Below, piece by piece: positions 36,444-49,085 of a stretch of 64,000 bases of DNA. The notes below the pieces were generated by a model, which was given only the letters and a program-made list of their open reading frames with translations, was not told where the DNA came from and did not search any database. Every line of letters starts with the position of its first letter. Position 1 is the first letter of the stretch. A program made the translations under genes and the position numbers. Source of the stretch: Rhyzopertha dominica (lineage: Eukaryota; Arthropoda; Insecta; Coleoptera; Bostrichidae). The stretch lies in the NCBI GenBank assembly GCA_025024175.1, contig QCXZ01000137.1, positions 76,322,680 to 76,386,679 on the forward strand, given 5' to 3'.

Positions 36444-39400
36444 TAATAAATTTGTGCTTTTATAATTTCCTAAGTTAATGCAAAAAAGATTATATGTAAG
36501 ATAATTACAAGTGCTCAATAGCATGAACATTGGTATACATTTTCTCATTGATAAGTACAAATTCTAAAATGAAACAGTAAATTAGCATAATAATGACATA
36601 TATCAATATTTTTTTTGCAACGGTTTTGCTTCACAGGGTATTAATACTTAAGTTATGATTGCAAAATACTACCTACAAGTTAACAATAGCGTATAAATTG
36701 GTGTACTTATGTTAAGATGTCTTACATGATTTCAGGATGGCGTATGCTATTACTAGCAAACTATTTTGTTAACAAGATTATCCTGTAGGGAACGCTTAGA
36801 TAACAAATTTCACGTCGTGGATATAAGTTAAAATGGGACAAACCTACAACAGGGGTGAGTTGTTGATATTAATCTTGCAGCGTCTCAAGTTCCTCTTTAA
36901 AATAAATGGTTTAAGTTATTTTAAGATTCCTTAAAGAAAAAGTATTGTCATAATATGATGCAGTTGAGTTCTTTAGCAACTATTCCATATTATCCAATAA
37001 AAAGTCTGGTAAGTGCTGAACGCAGTGTTATAACCTTATACAAACTACATGGTAATTAAGAATTTTAGAGTTTCGGATAATTAACTACCTAATTCATGAT
37101 TGTTCTTATCTTTCAGGTGCGTCGTACACTTCATAATATGCACAATATCATCAGCAAGACTGGCTTTAAAATGTTACACACTGAATAAATAATATTTAAC
37201 CTAAAATTATTAAGATTAATACATTCCTACTGAGGGAACCAATGATATCTGACATTATAACCAATCAGAGGCAGCACTGAATTTCCTAAGTGAATGAAAT
37301 GCACCTGTACCTGCAGTTAAAGGTTAATAAAGTGCAAGTCGCTATGTCAATCTAGGTCTCAGATGGGAATCCTTAATGCCTTAATTTGCAAAAAAAATGT
37401 CAATAACGCTTCTAGGTCACTGAAAAAGTATACCGTTGCGTAGCAAGAACATAAAGGTTCAGATCGAGTTTGCCCACATTTTTAAATGAATTGTTCACAT
37501 TTACACCTAATGTAAGTAGTCATGCAGGTACTGATCTTTCCGGAATATATTAAAGCTAACCTTTTTAGCTCGAGACAAGTTGTTTTTGTCTAAGATCTGC
37601 TGTTATGGGTTAAGGGTAATAACAAATCGCCTCTTTCATGTCCATGTAATTAGAATGGCAACGCTCTTGTGTACTTATCTTGACAATAAACTTCGTCAAA
37701 AGAACATTTCACTTATTTATGCTTCTGAATTTTCGTTAATCTTGATTTATTTAAAATCATTACATTATAACAAGACAGCCTTCTCTGGTGCATTAAGGGC
37801 AATGTGTAGTATACGGAGGTAACAAGGAGAAGTAATTTATGTTTGATTTTGGCTAATGTGAGATGGGTTCCTCTGCGATATACTGTACGATAGGCTGTGA
37901 AGGGGAAAATTTCCTTAGGCATGCTTTCCATAGTAAACATTTTTATATTTATAAAACACGTTATCCTGAAATTGAATAACTGTAGGATATACTAACCATA
38001 ATAACAAGTTTTACTCATATTTACACTCTTTTTATTGGTTTAATTTTGTCGATTTACGCATTTCACATACAATATGCGATTTTCTATAAATTTACAAAAT
38101 TACCTGTCAATTTTCAATGATTTTTTTCGCAAAATTACGTCTTTTGTTCAAATTCTTGGTATTTTATATAGGTGTACTTGATCCCTTTTCTTATTTGACA
38201 CTAATTTGTCGATTTATGTATTTACTGTTTCATAAATTTGGAGGCTTTTAAAGAACAAAACATCATTCGATCATGTAATACATGCTCATCGATTTTGAAA
38301 TAGCTAATGGTGCCCTTTTTTTGTCAGAAGTTCATTTCTGTAATAAATATGTAGACATTTTTAAAGTGATCTCCATTAATTGGTCAAAAGACGTGATAAT
38401 TTGATTAATATCTGCACTAAAAATCAAAGTATTATCTGCGATATATTATTGTAGTTATTTGATTTTTGTTTATTCTATATTAGAACCATAATAGTATTAA
38501 TGCTGTTGGACATACAATAGGTAACTGACAGCGTTTTTTAGCTTTAACTATTACAATGGGGTTCAGTGACGGATACATTGGGTTTACAAATAATGCATAA
38601 ATGTGCAAGTTTTAGGGAGAAAATGCATGAAAAGTTATCTAAAGAACAAAAAACTACTTGTTGTCTTATGTTTCTCCTGTGTAAAGCTCGTGTGTATGCA
38701 TATTTAAATATCAGTGCGTACATACTTTAGCTTCCCCGTAGCTCCCGCTACCACTATGTAGAAATGAATGACAAACTAAACGGGCACGATATTGGCCAGT
38801 TCGGTAGTTTCAAGAAAATAAAATATTAATTTCTTATTTCATTCGACTTTAAAGTGTGAATAATACTTATGAAATATATATTACAGTTATTATTTTGCCT
38901 AATCGGAGGTTAATTCACCAAATTAAAGTTCTTGAATAGCAATAGCAGAAAATTGTGTTCAAACAACATACTACATTTAAGGCTTTTATGTCAGTCTAAA
39001 ACAATAAGTTTAATGCGCCCTTGGAATGTGAGCTAACTAGGAGACTTTCGATATTGGAAATATAAGTTTAATGATAATATATAAACGGATTTGAATACTT
39101 TTCGACAAATATCCCTTATATTTCTCGTTACCTATAATTTGTTCGACTCACTTCCTCTAAGTATCTATATCATTAGCATAATTTCCATAAGACTGTTTTG
39201 ATCAGATAACGCATTCGGAAACCTACATGAATAAGCAATGCAAGTCCATGTTCAACAAACAAAAACGCAAGTGGTCTTAACTTCTCCACAACTTTACCAT
39301 TTCAACCTTTTTCCAGCTGTAATAGGAGGAATTTGAGGTGTACTATGTACTAAACAGGAGTATTATAACGATTATCTGCTACCATTTCACCCCTAGAGCT

Positions 39401-42400
39401 GGCTGTGTATTCGATTACGGGCTTTCAACCAACCTATTCTGCTGATTATGGTCATAATCTTGTTCGAAACCAATCGGTATGCTTATTCGGCAAACGTTTC
39501 TGCTTTTAATTTGTTTGTTGTAGATTATCAAACATTTTTATCACATAAATGTAATAGCAATATGTATTTTTCCCACAATCATTACTTTAGAAAGCAAATG
39601 CCTTATAGCGATTATCTGCTACCATTTCACCCCTACAGCTCGCCGTGTCTTCGATTACGGCCTTTCAACCAACCGATTCAGCTGGTTATGGTCATAATCT
39701 TGTTCGAAACCATTTAGAATGCTCATTCAGCAAATGTTTCGGGTTATCAATTTGTTTGTTGTAGATTATCACATGAATATGATAGCAATATGTATTTTTC
39801 CCACCATCATTAAGACCTGTATAAGTATAGCATATTATAGAGAGAAACATGTAACAATATAAGTAAGGGAAAATGGCAAAGTAATCTCGTTATATTTTTA
39901 TCCATGTCAAGCGCTCTATATGCTATATGAGCATAAAATACAGAAAGAGAATTGATTAAAATCAAACACTAGTCAATGTCAATACCGGTTGCTAGTTGAT
40001 GAGACTATTCATAACACATCATGAAGTAGATTTTCGAGTAGTTTAGTTCTTTTAAACACATTTTCATCGTTCCTGATCGACTGTTTGCTTCTGCTCTCTC
40101 AATTTGCTTCTTGTTATTATTTAGAGACATATGTACTGCTAATTAGACAAAAAGTATGCTGCGTCATAATTTAAATAAGCAAGTGTTAGGAAGATAATCA
40201 AGGAAATCGCGTCATTTTTCTATTTGTCAATTACCCTAAATGCTATGATAGATGACGGTAATAAGCAACTTCTCAACATATAATAAATGCTAGTTATATT
40301 TATTAAAGTCCAAACAATACTCATTCAAGTACATTACTTCAATCGCAAGAAATATATGCTTTTAGACGAAAAAGCAGGCAATTTTAACATTATTTAATAT
40401 AATTAACACGCAGAAACTAATAAAAAGGGGAATTCACGATATACAACGAAGTACGACACAGTATATTTTCAGTAGTCTAGTTGTCTTAAACGCATTTTTA
40501 CCGTGCTTCATCAGCTTGCTCCATTTATGATTATCAACATACACAGTAGCAAGTATTTTTGCCAAGTTAAGCGTACGAGTATTGCTCATTTTAGAGAAAA
40601 AAAACATGTAGTGGCATAATTTAAGCAATCTAGTGCAAAAATAATGAAAAAACTCGCCAATTTTTTTTATATATTTAAAACGTTCCATATGATGTGAAGA
40701 CACAATTTCGTTTATTCTAATTCTACTTCAATCGCTTGAAATCCATTCTTTTATATAAACAGAATTGACTACGTTCACGACATATGGAGTGCGAGGGTGG
40801 TTTTAGGAAATCATAGATTTTTGCTAGTCTAGTAGCATGTAGCTGATTGTTATTTATTACATCAAATATCCTGTATGCTATGATAGATGACGGTAACAAG
40901 CAACTTCTCAACCTACAAGATTGATAACTGACATGCGAATTATATTTAATTAAAGTACAAACAAAAGTCAATTAATTATATTATTTCAATTTAATTACAA
41001 TTACAAGAAATATATGCTTATTGATGAACAGAATTAGTTAAAAAAAGCTGACAATTTTAACATTATTTATTACAATCAGCATGCATAAACTAGTTAAAAA
41101 GGAAAATCACGATATACAACGAAGTATAGAGTGTTTTTTATTAGTTTACCTGCCTTAAACACATTCTTACCGTGTGTGTTTTGGTCTTCAGCTTGTTCCT
41201 TCTATGACTCTCAATAGACATAGTAGCAAGTATTTCATTTATTCTAAAATAACTTCAATCACTTGAAATCCATTCTTTTATATAAACAGAGTTGACTAAC
41301 AGTCGTAAATTTATGCTAGTTTAGTAATTTTAAACTTATATTCATCGTTTTGCTTAGCTATCTGAACCTGCTGTGGTTTAGCCTAGGTTGTGAAATGACA
41401 GTTATTTAGCTCAATTAAGTCGTGCTGTAACCGTTATTTGACGTTTTTGCCACAAAATCACGGTTCAAATCTAGGAATACTCTTAGTATTAATTTGTTTA
41501 TTCTCATTCCAGATAACTGATAATCATTGCATGCTGGTGGCTTTAATTTCTTATCTAGTGCATTTTGAAGAAATCGTAAACCTGCTGTGGATTAGCCTAG
41601 GTTGTGAAATGACAATTATTTAGCTCAATTAAGCCGTGCTGTAAACGTTATTTGATGTTTTTGCCACAAAATCACGGTTCATATCTATGAATACTCTTAA
41701 TATTAATTTGTTTATTCTTATTCCAGATAACTGATAATCATTGCATGCTGGTGGCTTTAGATTCTTATTTAGTGCATTTTTTTTAAGAAATCGCAAACCT
41801 GCTGTGGATTAGCCTAGGTTGTGAAATGACAGTTATTTAGCTCAATTAAGTCGCGCTGTAACCGTTATTTGACGTTTTTGCCACAAAATCACGGTTCAAA
41901 TCTATTAATACTCTTAATATTAATTTGTTTATTCTTATTCCAGATAACTGATAATCATTGCATGCTGGTGGCTTTAGATTCTTATTTAGTGCATTTTTTT
42001 TAAGAAATCGCAAACCTGCTGTGGATTAGCCTAGGTTGTGAAATGACAGTTATTTAGCTCAATTAAGTCGTGCTGCAACCGTTATTTGATATTTTTGCGG
42101 ATTTAGCGGTAAGTTTTACCTAATCGACTACCCCATCTCATTTTAAAAATGATAAATTGATGAGTGGCCCTACTCTTAAATACACAAGAATAACGGCCGT
42201 CAGGTAAGTTTGCGTTTAGCCCAGCGATAAAGTGTTGCATTGCCATACCGGAGGTACCCGGTTCAAATCCAGCATTCGGCATAGTAAAAAAATCCCGCCT
42301 ACCCCTGTTCTGGGGGTTGCCTATATATAGAGTGTGGACCGCGGTACCAACCCCCACCATCATAACAACGGTTTACACATAGGAGAGTACATTGGTCATA

Positions 42401-43076
42401 TCGCCATGCATACATATACAATAGCAATATGTGATAATAGTAAATAAACATTTCATATCAATTACACATCAGCAAAACCCACCTTCGCTGATATTATCCC
42501 ATCTCCCTAGGGCGTAAAAGCCTCAGTCAGAAACATGCTGCTATAAAATACAAAATGTCAATCACAGTTTCACATCTCATTCCATCTTACCAAATTCAAA
42601 AAAGTCGAATAAAGATAATTGACACTTAATAAATTCTCTAATTACTATATGAACATGTAAATTAAAGTCATATTTCTCATCCCATCACATTCTGCAAAAA
42701 GTCGAAAAATTAATTTTTGATTGATCGCTAATTACACATGCTTGATTAGGCTAATATGCAAATGCGTAATTTTGCGCCCTCAAACGCCCCCTACTGGCTA
42801 ATATGCAAATGAGTGATACAGATCTCTCAAACTAGTACCCTAAAATTTAATAAACAACTCGAAAAGTATTATTTTCAATATAGCAGCAATATTGAATCAT
42901 TAATCCGGGGAAAATGAATGCATCTAATAAGATACTATTTATCAATATGCAAATTCAAATCATATTTCTCATCCCGTCACATAAAAAAAATCGAAAAATT
43001 AAAAAATTTTGATCGCTAATTACGCTCGAGTGGGCTAATATGCAAATTGGTCCAGCTGTCTCATCAGAGGTCTACT
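35643..43076 (-). repeat. right arm of giant inverted repeat
   Basis: Reverse complement of the left arm, starting at the gap edge and ending GAGGTCTACT at 43076. Small differences from the left arm include a G/T change near 37812 (against 32412), single-base indels near 35856 and 36500, and one (TTA) unit. The 215-bp tandem array mirrors at 41364-42096 and the octamers at 42756-43047. Confidence 0.9.
42209..42279 (+). other. tRNA-like segment (right arm)
   Basis: TTTAGCCCAGCGATAAAGTG starts at 42215 and GGTTCAAATCC lies at 42260-42270. A-box and B-box are spaced as in a tRNA, and the anticodon-loop position reads TTGCCAT (GCC, Gly-like). Stems are degenerate. It may be the pol III head of a SINE or a tRNA pseudogene captured by the element. 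Confidence 0.5.
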
Positions 43077-43082
43077 TATGTC
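43077..43082. repeat. 6-bp target-site duplication, right copy (TATGTC)
   Basis: Follows the ...GGTCTACT terminus directly. The same bases are the TA target plus the first four bases (TGTC) of the adjoining Tc1-like terminal repeat. Confidence 0.85.
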
Positions 43083-44133
43083 CCATTAGTTTTGGCACAA
43101 AATTCGGACTGAAAATTTTTAATTTGCACTCTACTTTCATCTATCTTATAAGCTAATTAGAGTAAGGCAAAAGGTCCGTCGTCCTCAACTACGCGGACAC
43201 GTCGTCGGGTGTTATCCATAATAAGGTTCTGGATACTGCAATGTCCATAGTGCGCAGCTTCTGTTCGAGTCTATGCCTAAGCTGATCCTTGCTTTAGGCT
43301 TCCCATCCTCCATCATACATTTGTCGTGAAAGAGTTGCCCAGAAATTCTCAATAGGTCGTGCCTGTGTGGTGGATTATCATTTTTGGGCACAAACCGAAT
43401 GTTGTGCTCGTAGAGCCACTGCTGTGTTCGTCCGGCGTAATGACAGGACGCTAAGTCTGGCCGGAAAATTACATGATGTTCATGATGAAATCCCTCAGTT
43501 TTGATAAGCAATAGCGAATATATCATTGACCATCCAGCGCATCTCCCCGAACCCGACCAATGTGAGAGCGAGAAATTCCTGCGGTAGAAATGGCACACCA
43601 GACCAGAATTTTGTCAACAAACTTTGCCTTCGTTTTGTGTCTTACATAATTTGGAACCTCTGCTGGGTTGTCGGTATAGAAACCATCGTTTCCCTTGATT
43701 TCTGAATTGCTCAGAGTGAAATATTTCTCGTCGTCCATCACAATGACTATGTTGTCCGCAAAATGGTATCGTCGCAAATTATGACAACAACTTGGTATTC
43801 TAGCCAGTTGGTTTGTCGTATATTTTGGACATTTCTGTCTTTTATGGTATTTCTGGCCATGACACCCTGCTGACAGCGCTCTTGGATACATGATATCTTC
43901 GTCCCCATTTTCTGACAGATGTTCCGACCGTGTTCCTCCTTCTTACTAAAAGTTGCTGCTCCCTGCGTGGAGTGAGACCGCTTTTTGGCGAGTTCAGACA
44001 TTGGATATTGGGCATTTGTCCAACTAAGTTATAGATACTTTTGCGGAGCTCTTTGTTTTCAAAGCACACTCGAAATTGCATCTCACGTTTCGTGTGTCAG
44101 CATCAAGAAATTTGTGCCAAAATTTATGGGACA
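43079..44133 (-). mobile_element. Tc1-like transposon with both terminal repeats
   Basis: Left end 43079: TGTCCCATTAGTTTTGGCAC. The complement of the right end (44133 downwards) reads TGTCCCATAAATTTTGGCAC, then CAAA. That is 23 of 26 bases matching, and each end is next to TA (43077-43078 and 44134-44135). The transposase lies between on the minus strand. Length is 1055 bp. The left TA and four terminal bases were duplicated when the giant element inserted. Confidence 0.85.
43212..44081 (-). pseudogene. Tc1-like transposase (about DD37E), multiply frameshifted
   Basis: Pieces in order on the minus strand: CFENKELRKSIYNLVGQMPN (N-terminus, 44081), KWGRRYHVSKSAVSRV (helix-turn-helix), KYTTNQLARIPSCCHNLRR, HFADNIVIVMDDEKYFTLS (first Asp), VDKILVWCAISTAGISR, then after frame breaks VIFRPDLASCHYA (second Asp) and IRFVPKNDNPP. 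After one more shift, QARPIENFWATLS gives the catalytic Glu near 43345. Counting residues and allowing for the shift, the second Asp to Glu spacing fits about 36-37, as in DD37E elements. At least four frameshifts or deletions make it dead. Confidence 0.85.
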
Positions 44134-44135
44134 TA

Positions 44136-47100
44136 TACCTTGCTTCGGTAAGGCTGGTGAGGTAAAATTTTTGTGCAAAGTGCAAGTGTAAAGAGCTTGT
44201 CTCTCTGAGCATGCAGAGAGATCAATATGCTAATCTTTTTTACAAAATTTTGTCAGCATGGCTAGACTTTGGAAACTATGTTAACTACTCTTGGAAAGCT
44301 GTATACTTCGTCAATGATTCGAGACTCTACGAATATTTTTATAAGTGCAATATTACTGAGATGTTGTCGCTTCAGAGGGAAATATGGGATAGCTAATTAG
44401 TGAGCGGCGTGGTCAAGATATGCAAAAATGAATAAATTATGAACATCAGCCATTGCAGTAATCGTGATACTGATATTTGGAAAACAGTTTTTACACCATT
44501 AAGTCGCACCATACATATTTTTGTAATTTACCGAAATAAATCGACAAACATAAAGTAGTAAACATAAGTAGTATAACGAAAGAACTGTGGAAAAGCTGTA
44601 TTAAGCATGTTATTGAAATTGAAAATAGCTATGTATTCCCAAATTTTCAAAATTTTATAATACATGTTAATGATGATGCTAGCAGTGATTCAGGATTGGA
44701 CAGTAGTGATGATTATAATAATTAATATATTTAAGTTATGTCGGTGTAAACTTGTTAGACTTTTTTGTAAAAATATAACAGATGTATGGAATTATTTCTT
44801 TTATTTAGAGCTTTAGATAAAAAAAGATATATTCTTATTATTTTCTTTTAAAATACTTGTCTTTTATTTACATATTTAGTTATGTTAACCGTTAACCGCA
44901 TGCACCAATAGTTAAAAGATTGTAAAAATATTAAAATGTAATGTATAGCACAGCATTCAACATATTCACAGGATATAAATATTACAGGAATGTTAAAAAT
45001 CAAAATAAAAATGCGAGATTTTTCTTTGCATATTAAAAAATGCTCAGATGTGCATGTTGTCTAGTTAGATTACCAATTTCATTATAACTAGATATGCTTT
45101 GCTTGTGCAAAATAATGTTGCTACTCATCTAAAACTACGCACAATTCATTCTGACACGTAAATAAAAACGATCGATGTAAAACCTCTTATTAACCGAATG
45201 ATTAAAAACTACTTAGAATAATAGACCCCTCGGTCGCGTGCCGTAAATAGTATTGCAGGGTTGTAAGAACGGTAAAAGAGTTGCATTACTATACCACAAA
45301 TTAATATGGAAGTACATATTGCTCTTATTTAATTAATAAATGTAAGCTGACCACTGTCATAGAAGTCTGCGAGACAAATTTAAAGAGCTAATGATGCACA
45401 TAAAAATAAATAAAATTTTGTTAACAAAAAATTTCCTTTGACTGAAATTTGATACTTTGAATCGGTTAGTACACAGGGAAAGCTAATCTAATCGCGCCAA
45501 TTATAATTATCCCACTATCTCCATAATTAAATAAAGTGTTATATAGCGGTAGTTCCAACTTCTGGTTAGACTATCAATGCTGATGTGCAATTTGCTATCA
45601 CTGGTTTATAAGAATTGTGCTTAGCTGTAATTAACCGTAGTAGCGATTATAAGGATTTCCAGAGATAAGTTTGGAAAACTAAAATATTACAGAAAAGTGT
45701 TAAATATAGGAATATTGCAAGAATAAGAATCCGTACTCTCGGCAAATATCGCTAAGGTATTTACGTATTATAAGCGATAACTTTTTTTAAAAAGCGTTAT
45801 GCTTAAATGCTTCCTTAGTTTAAGAAATAGCTGGCCTTGACTGTTTGGGTATAATAACAGAATCTCATTTCCATAGCAATACATTTTGTTTTTTCAGAAG
45901 TGTTTCTAAAAGATTAATTCATATCAAACTTCCTATATAAAAGAAAATGTCAGCCGCAATAATAGGATATAGGCACTCGTACATGAGACTAAAAATTCAA
46001 TTTGATGGGAGTGTAATCCTTATCTATCTATCCTTATTATATGGTTCATCTGAAACATGAAGTAGAGTTACTAAGGAAATGCATTAAAGAATAAACAAAC
46101 AAGTCAGCTTTTTAGACTGTTTTTTAAGTCTTACTTTAATACACAAGCCAGCTGAAAGTAAGAAAAAGAAATGTGCACTCTAATTTTACTATAAAAGAGT
46201 GTCCATTTATATAAGTTTTCAACAGGTGATATATAATATAATCTGATAATAAAGTATTGACCGCATGTACCATGTAAATATTTCTAAAATCTGTACAACT
46301 ATACAATTTTAAACCTATTTGTTAAATTAATGTGCAATACAATATGTGTAGCTATCACCATGGCCATTTCTAATTATTACTAAATCAATTACGTTTTTAT
46401 AACTTTAAAATTGGAAGTAACATAAAAAGTGCTTGATGCAGCATAAATATTTAATTGCTGACGTATATTAGAAAATTACCGAAGTAGTGTCGAGACCTCC
46501 AATCTTTTTTTAATTAGGTTTGCAATGTAAGTGGCTGAACGGCAAGACATCATGTGTCACAGATGTAGTTAGTGATTGCTGATTGATACTTGTACTGCGA
46601 TTTAATTTTTACTTAACAAAGTAAACCAATTTTTTAGAATAGGTACAGCGCTATCCTACTGATTATCACTACTACTTCATTTTCGAATAATATTGATTTC
46701 TCGTTGAACTGCTCCCATTTTTTATGCTAGTCGAACGCAACCATGCTTTATGTGTGTCCATTCCAAACGAAACAGCTGATATAAAAATTTGCAAGGCCAT
46801 TAGCTGGCTATAACGTAACACGTTAATTAAATGCACCAAAGCCAACAAAGATACATACGTATATGTAAACTTTACAACGTACGTAATTATTAAAACGGGT
46901 TTCGGTATACCGGCAGTGTTAAAGTATGTGATTTCGTGTTTGTACGCGTGTTGCAACGATCTGGAATGCCAGTCCCAGGAAAGCACTATGGAATTAGAAA
47001 TCGAACGCGAATTGCACGATTTTAACGGATTGGAACAAATTCATGATATCATGCGCGTTGCACAAAAAGAAAAATTCTGGTTGCTTATGGTTGCAACCGT

Positions 47101-47639
47101 ATGTTGCGGAAAGTGAACCACAATGATGTATGTGACGTTTGTGGTTTTATGTGTTAACAGGACATTGGCTTCTACCAATATTGGCATAAAAAGTACTTCA
47201 ATCTGCAGCTGATTAAAAAGTATGTAATCAATAACATGTTGGTAGTCTGTCACTGTCCAACGGTAACATTACTTTTTAAATTTATAGAAGTTTCAGTAGT
47301 TATCAAGCATCTTCAGATGCATAAGGTACGCATAATAAAGTTATAACATCAAATTAAAGAAAATAAAACAATTTAATCACATATTATTAATTAGGCACAA
47401 TAAAATCACAATGAAGAACAATTATTTTTATCATTAAAATTAAAACTGCAATGATAATGATGATATAGTTGAAGCTGAATTAAACGTGTACCTTTCATTT
47501 ACAATCAAGTAAAGTAAATGATTTACAGTACAAGTGTGTTGAGGTTAGTTTCAATCGAGTTTTAGGTAACATACTGTTAATTGGTAGGCAAAGTGTATTC
47601 GAGAATTATGATATGGGTAATAACATGCCATCTAGTGGA
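44136..47639. other. no gene seen
   Basis: 3.5 kb of AT-rich DNA. Frames at 46672-46986 and 46916-47116 have no motif I recognise. No terminal repeats or RNA genes noticed. Confidence 0.45.
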
Positions 47640-49085
47640 TCTTAACGATATTATCCACCCGTTTCTTTATCCACCCGGAGAACGGTTTAACGTGTACTAA
47701 TTACAGACAATTTCTATTATATGCAACTTTAGCAAATTATTTGAGATACTCTTACATAACTATTTATATCATAATTTATCTAAGCATATTAGTGTACAGC
47801 AGCACGGCTTCATCAAGGCACGCTCTACTATCACCAATGTGGTTTGTTTTTCACAATTTGTCGCTGAAGCTTTGGATGGTCATTTGCAGGCCGATGTGAT
47901 TTATACGGACTTCTCCAAAGCGTTCGATAAGCTGGATCACAATATTTTGTTAAACAAACTTAATCGTTTCGGCATATCTGATGCTTTGATTGCTTTGTTC
48001 AAATCTTACCTCCACGATAGAGTTCAATACGTGGCATATAATGGATTCAAGTCCAGCGCATACAATGCTACATCTGGAGTGCCGCAAGGTTCTGTTTTAG
48101 GTCCTTTGTTTTTTATACTGTTTATTAATGACATAACCGACGTTATAGACGTCAACATTTTACTTTATGCGGATGACCTTAAACTTTACACTACCATACA
48201 TTCAAGCATCGATTGTTTTCGTTTAGAAAACAATCTTGACGTACTGAATAACTGGTGTAGATCTAACGGACTGCCTTTGAACATAGCTAAGTGCAACGTT
48301 CTATCGTTCACATTATAAATCTGTACCTATAATATATGACTACGGTCTTGAGGGTGTTTCTCTGTCTAGACCCGATACATTTAACGATCTTGACGTAACT
48401 TTCGACAGCAAGTTATCTTTTATTCCACACATTCATAAAATGTGTCTTAATGCTAGTAAAACATACGGTTTTATTTCACGTAACAGTCGCGATTTCTGTT
48501 ATAACACATTATAATTGCTTTTCTACTCATTTATTAGATCTAGATTGGAGTACGCAGCGGTTGTTTGGACCCCGTATTATATGCGACATACAAATTATAN
48601 TGAAAATGTTCAACGAAAATTTCTAAAACTACTAAGTTTTAAACTCGAGGGCGTCTTTCCCTTCCGAGGTGTTTGTCACACCGATCTGTTTGAGAAACAT
48701 GATATTTCGAGTCTTCAGACTAGAAGAGACCTTCACGCTTTGGTGCTTCTATTCAAAATTGTCAACAATTTACCTGATAGTGCCGAAATTTTGGGTTCTT
48801 TAAATTTTGTTGTACCTAGAGAATCTATCAGAACATCTCACACATTTTATCTGGCAACTGCCAGAACGAACATAAAAAAGCGTTCACCACTACATAACAT
48901 GTGTGTTCTATATAATTCCCGGTGTATAAATTTTGATCTTTTTGGTGGCAGCATCACTGCTTTAAAAGATATTTTTGTATGATTAGTTTTGTTTGTACGT
49001 TTTAATTAACTTTACCCTCCTGTTGTGTAGTTGGGTGCAAACCTGTATAACAGTGTAATTAAATAAATAACACCCAACCCTAGAA
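47640..49085 (+). pseudogene. non-LTR retrotransposon (same family as 1-1275), 5' truncated
   Basis: Starts inside the RT domain with NYRPISI-like sequence near 47700, then HISVQQHGFIKARSTITNV, DVIYTDFSKAFDKLDHNILL, SGVPQGSVLGPLFFILFIND and LLYADDLKLYT (catalytic Asp pair intact), and LPLNIAKCNVLSFT, with a stop at 48318. A frameshift separates the second half (48515-48982), which has SFIRSRLEYAAVVWTPYY, VQRKFLKLLSFKLEGVFPF and LQTRRDLHALVLLFKIVN. One ambiguous base lies at 48600. The 3' end has TTGGGTGCAAACCTGTATAA and AATAAATAA at 49030-49070. It is less decayed than the copy at 1-1275 and serves as its reference. Confidence 0.9.

Larger units (their letters stand above)
27148..43076. mobile_element. 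15.9-kb giant inverted-repeat mobile element, Polinton-like ends
   Basis: Two arms, 27148-34591 and 35643-43076, are reverse complements. Paired coordinates sum to 70224 at the outer end and drift to 70234 at the inner end through small indels, so the arms are collinear over about 7.44 kb with occasional substitutions. Termini are AGTAGACCTCTGATGAG and its complement. Similarity stops exactly there, and both sides carry the direct repeat TATGTC. The loop is 951 unique bases plus a 100-N gap. No coding frame beyond about 95 residues occurs, and those present are chance or microsatellite frames. 5'-AG termini and 6-bp duplications are traits of Polinton/Maverick elements, whose total length is also 15-20 kb, but no integrase, DNA polymerase B, ATPase or capsid motif is seen. 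It could be a nonautonomous derivative, or its coding core may lie in the gap. Confidence 0.85.

Noticed and set aside
27148..43076. The inverted repeat as a pure scaffolding or chimeric-read artefact
   Set aside because: The arms differ at many small sites, both outer ends stop sharply at a 6-bp direct repeat, and that repeat reconstitutes a Tc1 terminus seen intact elsewhere. An artefact would not produce this. The central gap itself remains uncertain.
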